Part shown: positions 13,256 through 17,617 of the stretch, piece after piece
How the letters are laid out: every line of letters starts with the position of its first letter
Position numbering within the stretch: the first letter of the stretch is position 1
Assembly: GCA_028565715.1 (NCBI GenBank)
Contig: JAOXYC010192021.1
Coordinates: forward strand, 1 to 17,617
Source: Phoronis pallida
Lineage: Eukaryota > Phoronida > Phoronidae
Direction of reading: 5' to 3'
Length of the DNA stretch: 17,617 nucleotides
Position numbers and translations under genes: made by a program
The notes under the pieces: generated by a model
Databases searched by the model: none
What the model saw: only the letters and a program-made list of their open reading frames with translations
Told to the model about the DNA's origin: nothing

Positions 13256-16200
13256 GTAAGTACCCAAAATGATTTAGTAATGGCTGGAATTTTTGAATTC
13301 ACATCCACTGACTTTTAGACATTTCCTTTCCAACTTGGTCGAGTCAATTGACTCAGACAATCTGACAATGACAATTTGATATTCAATTCCCAATGACAAA
13401 TTATTCAGAAAAATATCATCAGGTTCACATCAAATATTTTCATTTTCCACCTTCAGCCCATTCAGACATTCTATTCTGTTTCAGCGACTGCTAGAATATA
13501 TTTTCAAGCAAAATCTTGTACAGGCGTGCTCCTTGGTTTAGGGTGGTTAAGCACTGAGTACGGGGTAAGGCCCGGGAAGGGGTTGGTTAAGCCTGTTAAG
13601 TCAGTGTTAAGACATATTTGGCCCTAATGGCCCCATGCTCTGATACTGATGTAATATATAGGTGGTAACCCAGATTGCTATATTATATAATTCATTACAG
13701 CGTTGCTGGATACCCAAACTTTACAGCAAATGGTACAGAAATTCCACTGCCGCCACACAAGTTTGACCATCCATGGTTCCAGACAATCATCATGTTCATA
13801 GGTATGTGGTCATGAATGAAACACAGTGTAATGCTGACCCATTGTTCAAGCAGCTCAATGCAGTAGCTACAGCATTTCAAGTAGCCTTTGAATGCAAAAA
13901 TGATTGCTGCTTAACGTAGCGTCTACTCTACATGACAGTGAGTGAGCAGGTGAGGGTTGCAGAAAAACTATTTAACAGAATAGTACTGTTCTATTTATGT
14001 AATATGCCGCTCATCACAATTGAATTCAGTATCAAACTGGTTAATATGGGGACTGATCTTTTCACACACTTCCAAAAAAACAAATGATCAACAAAGCTTA
14101 TTGGGTCTACGGTATATGAAATGAATTTAAACACCCTTGGTTGTTATAGTAATAATGCCTGTACTTTAGCTAAAGTGATTTTCTTTCCAGGTGAATCCCT
14201 CTGTCTTGTTGGTCTGTGTATTCAACGAAGAAGAGAGAGAGCGGAAATGAGAAAAGAATACATTGAACGTGTGAAGGCGAGTCCTACATACCCAGAGACC
14301 CCTCCACAACAGTCACGTATATTCTCTTTCATATTTGCTGTGCCTACAATTTGTGATTTGATAGGAACATCAGTTGCAGGTAAATATTGTGTTAAAGGAA
14401 ATGGATCATAACTTACTCATTCTTTGATGCTGTTCAAACATTTGTCTATGTCAAAACAGGGTCTCATTTTCTTTCATCAACAGCCTGTATCAATCATATA
14501 TGATTAGTAAGTTCAAAAATGGATGTAGGTTTTTTGTGTTATATTATATCCTCATCAATGCAGAACTTATTAAAAGTCACGGAATAGACTCCATACATGT
14601 GCGTCGCACGATGCATTGATGAGGATGTTCTGCCGATATACACCAAGTTTTAATATAACATATTTAAGCCCAAGTCGAGCCACGGAAACATTTTCAGAAA
14701 TATTTCCATTTATAAGAAAATAAGGTCACTACTTTAACGATGTGACCAAATAGTTGCCTTCGCAGATTAATAATTTAATATTTAATTGACAATACATATA
14801 TTTTATTTTTTTCTAAAGGAACTTTTGAAAACTTAGATACGTTATACTTCCAGAAGTATTAGTCAGTTCTTACGTAACTGTTTGAACACCTTGTTACAGG
14901 AATTGGTCTACTATACATTAATGCATCTATATGGCAGATGTTGAGGGGTTCAATCATTATTTTTGCTGGTATTTTATCTGTAAGTACTAATTGATTGCAG
15001 TATAATTTGTATGAATAAGTTATATGATCTGTTGCTATGCTACAAATGAAAACATAAAGTATAAATTGAGGCTTCCATTATTTCCAATTAATTTTCTTCT
15101 TTTCTTTCTGATAACTTAGATGTACTGAGACATTTTATCCTGAACCTTTTTGTAAAGGTTGAAGTTACTGTCTCTCCGTTTTTATTATTCAAACATTTTT
15201 TATAAAGAGCGTTCATATCTAGGTTTGTAAGGGTTGACAAAATCGCAACTTTGAAAGCACTAAATAAAAATCAATTCTGTAGAGGAGTTTTTTTGAGAAA
15301 ACTGAATAGAATCCAAAAACTGTTTTTGAAACCCTCACGTGCATCAAACTTTTATTTTGATCTCAATTACTCTACAGAATCTTTTCTACATTAAAAAATT
15401 AATAAATTTGAAAAGACAGAAAAAATCATCCTAACTGAACTGGGAATCGAACCCAGGTCCCCACAATTGCCGGTTATGGTGCTCTACCGCTAAGCTACCC
15501 AGCTAGTTCTAATTCTGTCTGATATTGAACGCATAATAGCATTGAGAAAAAATTAAACACTTTTCTGAAAAATGTTTGAAAGGTATAAAATTTTAAGCTT
15601 CAAACTTGGTTTCGGAGGATAGAATGCTGCAAATTGAGAAAAGGTCATTTTATTTACTGCAGACAGGGTAAATATATACTATCTCTGCAAGTAACACACT
15701 CAAACTGAATGACAGTATGAGAATGGAATTGACTTATCGGCTTTTAAAATTGAAACACATTTCACTTAAAGATACTGTCACCTCGTTGGTCCCGATCTGG
15801 CGTCAAAATTCAAATCAACAAGAAATTTGCATCTGAGTCAAAAAAAAATTAAAAATCTGAAAGGGGTGATTTGAGAGGGTTTTATCCGAAAAAAGTCAAA
15901 CCTACTCCTAAGAGTGGGTTAAAATCAGACACAAAACCTCTCAAATCACCCCTTTGCAGATTTTTTTGAATTTTTTGACTCAGATGCAAGTAAGTTCTAA
16001 GCTGTTTAACAAGGTACTCATACACAACAATTCTAGTTGATTTGTGATTTGATGCCAGAATGGAACCAATGAAAAAAATATTCAACTTTCAACATGGTTC
16101 CTGATTGCTTTTCAGAAAATATTTTTAAAGAGAAAATTGAAATGTATTCACTGGACTGGCATGTTTGTGGTTGTTATTGGTCTGGTTCTGGTTGGATTAT

Positions 16201-17506
16201 CTAGCGTTCTTCAAGATGCTAGTTTAGATAAACAAGATTCAAAGGCAGTGTTAGGTATGTTGACTTTGAAACTAGCTGTTTACGACTCATGATAGTCTCT
16301 CCCACAGCCCATCTCAAACGATGGTCTGTTCTCTCTACGCGATAATTGAGTCTCGTTGATTATGTCACTCAGCTTAAACACACTCTCCACTTAAACACAG
16401 TCTCCTACTTTTGGTAAAAAAACTGAAAGACCCCCTGCGATTGAAACAGACCCTCGACCTGAGTCAAACCGGAGTCAAAGGGAGTTTAGTCTAGACTCAT
16501 GAATGCCATTGCAATTTTGACTATTGATGTTGTCCTTTAATTTGGAATTTTTAGTTTAATACCATAACCTAACAGATATTTCAGCTTTATATTTTACTAA
16601 AGTATGGCGATAATTGTCTTCATTTCTTTACTTTCATAAATTTGTATCAAAACTTTCAACTGCTATTTATTTGATACCCACTTGTCTACTTTTAATTGAC
16701 TTAAACATTTATTTACCATTACTAGGTATTGTTCTAATTCTGGCTGGGCAGCTGGTCAGTGCAAGTCAAATGATAATAGAAGAAGCATTTCTAAAGAAGA
16801 GGAATTTTCACCCACTACAAGTCGTTGGTATGGAAGGCTCATTTGGATTTGTCATAATGGCTGCAGTGAGTAAAAAATGGTTTGTTATATGTTTAAAACT
16901 TAAAATTTAACATTTAAAACCAAATTGTTGTTGCAGGAGAGGCAAGTGGAAATAGCACTAAGCCAGTAAAAATTCTTGGACCGTTAAATATTGAGAATTT
17001 GATGTTCTCATTTTGGGAACTAAAACATTCTTCTTTAGTTTGAAAAAATTATTAAATTGTGTCCGAAATTTGTGGATTTTCAATAATGCCGGGCTTTTAC
17101 AGAATCATGTATTGACATGTCAGAACAAAAATTTCTTTTCAGACTTATTTTCAACCACTCTCTATAATTAATTGTAACAGTAATAAAATTGTCACACATG
17201 AGTTGTGATCTTTACTACTATCAAATTATTAAATAAATGTATTGACTGTTTCTATAAATGTTGTTCCATAACACTCCATGAACACTATTGAAGTGACAAT
17301 AAATACTAAAAAATTAATTTTTCAGGCCGTACTACCTGCCATGTATTTTATCCCAGGACCTCAAGTTGGAAACAGTTATGAGAACAGCCTGGATGCCTTG
17401 TATCAAATAGGAAACAGCCCTCGCCTTGCCATATTTTGTGTCCTCTACTTGCTCTCTATAGCCTTTTATAACTACTTCGGTCTCAGTGTTACTAGATCAC
17501 TAACTG
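13155..17506 (+). CDS. SLC35F6: SLC35F6-like transporter, copy A (3' end outside window)
   Basis: A second gene of the same EamA/DMT family, predicted to be a multi-pass lysosomal or endomembrane protein from the human homologue; its substrate is unknown. Exons are 13155-13255, 13701-13801, 14191-14379, 14900-14979, 16116-16254, 16726-16865 and 17326-17506. They give 931 coding bases (310 residues and one base), all with GT-AG junctions at the same phases as copy B. Eight of about ten helices are present; the two equivalents of copy B exons 8 and 9 are missing beyond 17617. The intact QMLRG motif, GMEGSFGF and YINASIWQ are closer to the human consensus than copy B. Two sequons (NFT, NGT) lie in the first loop. 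In-frame ATGs at 13086 and 13104 would extend the N terminus, but homology favours 13155. Confidence 0.93.
13256..13700 (+). other. Copy A intron 1
   Basis: A 445-base intron, with the first bases like copy B intron 1 (GTAAGTACCCAA). No repeat is recognised; the rest does not align by eye with the 1959-base counterpart. Confidence 0.75.
13701..13801 (+). CDS. SLC35F6: Copy A exon 2
   Basis: A 101-base exon with TTACAG acceptor and ATAG|GTATGT donor. VAGYPNFTANGTEIPLPPHK carries two N-glycosylation sequons. It is followed by FDHPWFQTIIMFIG, the start of helix 2. Confidence 0.93.
13802..14190 (+). other. Copy A intron 2
   Basis: A 389-base intron ending TTTCTTTCCAG. No repeat is recognised. 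The reading frame that begins at 14121 runs from this intron into exon 3 and is not an alternative start. Confidence 0.75.
14191..14379 (+). CDS. SLC35F6: Copy A exon 3
   Basis: A 189-base exon with TTTCCAG acceptor and GCAG|GTAAAT donor. It encodes ESLCLVGLCIQRRRERAEMR, the PTYPETPPQQSR loop and helix FSFIFAVPTICDLIGTS. It is about 90 percent identical at base level to copy B exon 3. Confidence 0.95.
14380..14899 (+). other. Copy A intron 3 with a small palindrome
   Basis: A 520-base intron. CCTCATCAATGCA (14550-14562) and its exact inverse TGCATTGATGAGG (14612-14624) form a hairpin. Next to it at 14631-14646 is TGCCGATATACACCAA, which also occurs near the start of the window. Together they suggest a dispersed repeat. 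Confidence 0.7.
14550..14646. repeat. 13-bp perfect inverted repeat plus dispersed 16-mer
   Basis: The perfect 13-base arms have a 49-base spacer. The adjacent 16-mer recurs with one mismatch at 201-216. The repeat family is unknown. Confidence 0.55.
14900..14979 (+). CDS. SLC35F6: Copy A exon 4
   Basis: An 80-base exon, too short to stand out as a reading frame, with TTACAG acceptor and TCT|GTAAGT donor. It encodes IGLLYINASIWQMLRGSIII, then FAGILS. It aligns without gaps to human LMYVALNMTSASSFQMLRGAVII through the intact QMLRG. Confidence 0.93.
15265..15378. repeat. 16-bp inverted repeat beside the tRNA-like sequence
   Basis: ATTCTGTAGAGGAGTT near 15265 pairs with AATTACTCTACAGAAT near 15363 with two mismatches. 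It lies on the 3' side of the minus-strand tRNA-like head and may form the body of a tRNA-headed element. Confidence 0.5.
15432..15504 (-). tRNA. tRNA-like sequence, probably pseudogene or SINE head
   Basis: A 73-base minus-strand sequence with an exact A box (TAGCTTAGCGG) and an exact B box (GGTTCGATTCC). A 7-bp acceptor, AGCTGGG with TTCAGTT, forms entirely if G:U pairs are allowed. The D stem is GCTT/GAGC, and the T arm is CTGGG-TTCGATT-CCCAG with a standard 7-base loop. The anticodon stem CCATA/TGTGG closes a 9-base loop ACCGGCAAT instead of 7. U33 is missing, so no anticodon can be assigned. It is therefore more likely a tRNA pseudogene or the head of a Pol III-driven element than a working tRNA. 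Confidence 0.6.
15766..16084. mobile_element. 319-bp hairpin MITE (TTAAAGATACTGTC family)
   Basis: The left end TTAAAGATACTGTCACCTCG is followed by GGCGTCAAAATTCAAATCAAC. The right end is its eroded inverse (GTTGATTTGTGATTTGATGCC…). A second, inner pair is better preserved: GATTTGAGAGG near 15870 with CCTCTCAAATC near 15935, and TGCATCTGAGTCAAAAAA with its inverse near 15970-15988. A half copy lies at 6682-6857. No transposase is present. TTAA at the intact ends suggests TTAA targeting. Confidence 0.8.
16116..16254 (+). CDS. SLC35F6: Copy A exon 5
   Basis: A 139-base exon with TTTTCAG acceptor and TTAG|GTATGT donor. It encodes KIFLKRKLKCIHWTGMFVVV and the helix VIGLVLVGLSSVLQD, then ASLDKQDSKAVL. 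It is one codon shorter than copy B. Confidence 0.94.
16255..16725 (+). other. Copy A intron 5
   Basis: A 471-base intron. It has several GACTC/GAGTC-rich short motifs between 16260 and 16500 that might be an eroded inverted-repeat element, but no clear arms. Confidence 0.7.
16726..16865 (+). CDS. SLC35F6: Copy A exon 6
   Basis: A 140-base exon with ACTAG acceptor and GCA|GTGAGT donor. It encodes IVLILAGQLVSASQMIIEEA and RNFHPLQVVGMEGSFGFVIM, matching human QMVLEEKF…HPLRAVGTEGLFGFVIL. Confidence 0.94.
16866..17325 (+). other. Copy A intron 6
   Basis: A 460-base AT-rich intron with no repeat or gene recognised. Confidence 0.75.
17326..17506 (+). CDS. SLC35F6: Copy A exon 7
   Basis: A 181-base exon with TTTCAG acceptor and ACTG|GTAAAA donor. 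It encodes AVLPAMYFIPGPQVGNSYEN, helix LAIFCVLYLLSIAFYNYF, then GLSVTRSLTG. The FNFAGISVTKEL region of human corresponds to YNYFGLSVTRSL; this is more conservative than copy B. Confidence 0.94.
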
Positions 17507-17617
17507 GTAAAAGTTATTCTTATCTTTATATTGCAGAGAAATTGAGATTTTACAAAAATTGCAAATTTGTTATCACGCAACTGAAAAAGAAAAACATTGA
17601 CATTTTCCATCATAGCT
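17507..17617 (+). other. Start of copy A intron 7, cut by window end
   Basis: It begins GTAAAAG after exon 7 and is not followed by an exon inside the window. By comparison with copy B, an exon encoding the A-x-x-R…RT…W segment and a terminal exon should follow downstream. Confidence 0.8.

Larger units (their letters stand above)
14980..16115 (+). other. Copy A intron 4 (1136 bases)
   Basis: It holds a tRNA-like sequence (15432-15504), an inverted repeat to its left (15265-15280 with 15363-15378) and a 319-bp hairpin MITE (15766-16084) ending just before the exon 5 acceptor. The remainder is unremarkable. Confidence 0.8.

Noticed and set aside
14121-14411. A 96-codon frame starting upstream of exon 3 of copy A.
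   Set aside because: It reads from intron 2 through exon 3 into intron 3. The splice sites and paralogue comparison define the exon as 14191-14379.
16260-16500. Possible inverted-repeat element rich in GACTC/GAGTC in copy A intron 5.
   Set aside because: Short motifs recur, but I could not pair extended arms or find end duplications.
16614-16725. Hydrophobic reading frame preceding exon 6 of copy A, which might look like an extra membrane helix.
   Set aside because: It is AT-rich intron translation. The acceptor ACTAG at 16721-16725 and the phase match with copy B exclude it.

Overview
This looks like AT-rich nuclear DNA from an invertebrate animal. The evidence is spliced genes with GT-AG introns, tRNA-derived SINEs, many small inverted-repeat (MITE-like) elements and tandem satellites. 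The SINE style, with a shared internal domain and an AAGCGCTTT-type tail ending in ATT repeats, is reminiscent of lancelets, hemichordates, echinoderms or molluscs. I cannot place it more precisely. There is no bacterial, phage, CRISPR or operon signal.

The core is a pair of closely related genes arranged head to head. I recognise both as SLC35F6-like (C2orf18 / ANT2BP / TANGO9), ten-helix transporters of the EamA/DMT superfamily whose human member is lysosomal. Copy B, on the minus strand, is complete. It has nine coding exons from the ATG at 12815 to the TGA at 4892, all with GT-AG junctions and compatible phases, giving 1179 coding bases or 392 residues. A possible AATAAA lies 88 bases past the stop. 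Copy A, on the plus strand, begins at 13155. Its first seven exons are present, and the window ends inside intron 7, so the last two exons lie outside. The seven shared junctions fall at identical codon phases, while most intron sequence is unrelated. About 339 bp separates the two start codons and probably acts as a bidirectional promoter. It holds a perfect DR1 nuclear-receptor-type repeat and two E-box palindromes.

The introns, mainly those of copy B, have been colonised by small elements. They hold two short foldback elements with 8-bp target duplications, a TTAA-bounded MITE, a 698-bp element with about 190-bp inverted arms, a hairpin MITE and its half copy, three tRNA-derived SINEs, and one very complete tRNA-like sequence in copy A intron 4.

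The left flank (1-4890) is different. It has a frame-broken THAP zinc-finger exon (about 892-1039), a candidate terminal exon (2018-2149) whose 3' part is amplified as a 107-bp tandem array (2053-2523), and a second array of 157-bp units (2738-3480). AT-rich DNA with two unrecognised minus-strand reading frames follows. I found no convincing wholly new system. The points most worth following up are the inverted gene pair with its asymmetric changes (a split QMLRG motif, an enlarged last loop, uneven exon divergence), the shared promoter and transposon-borne CACGTG sites, the amplified terminal exon, and the foldback families.
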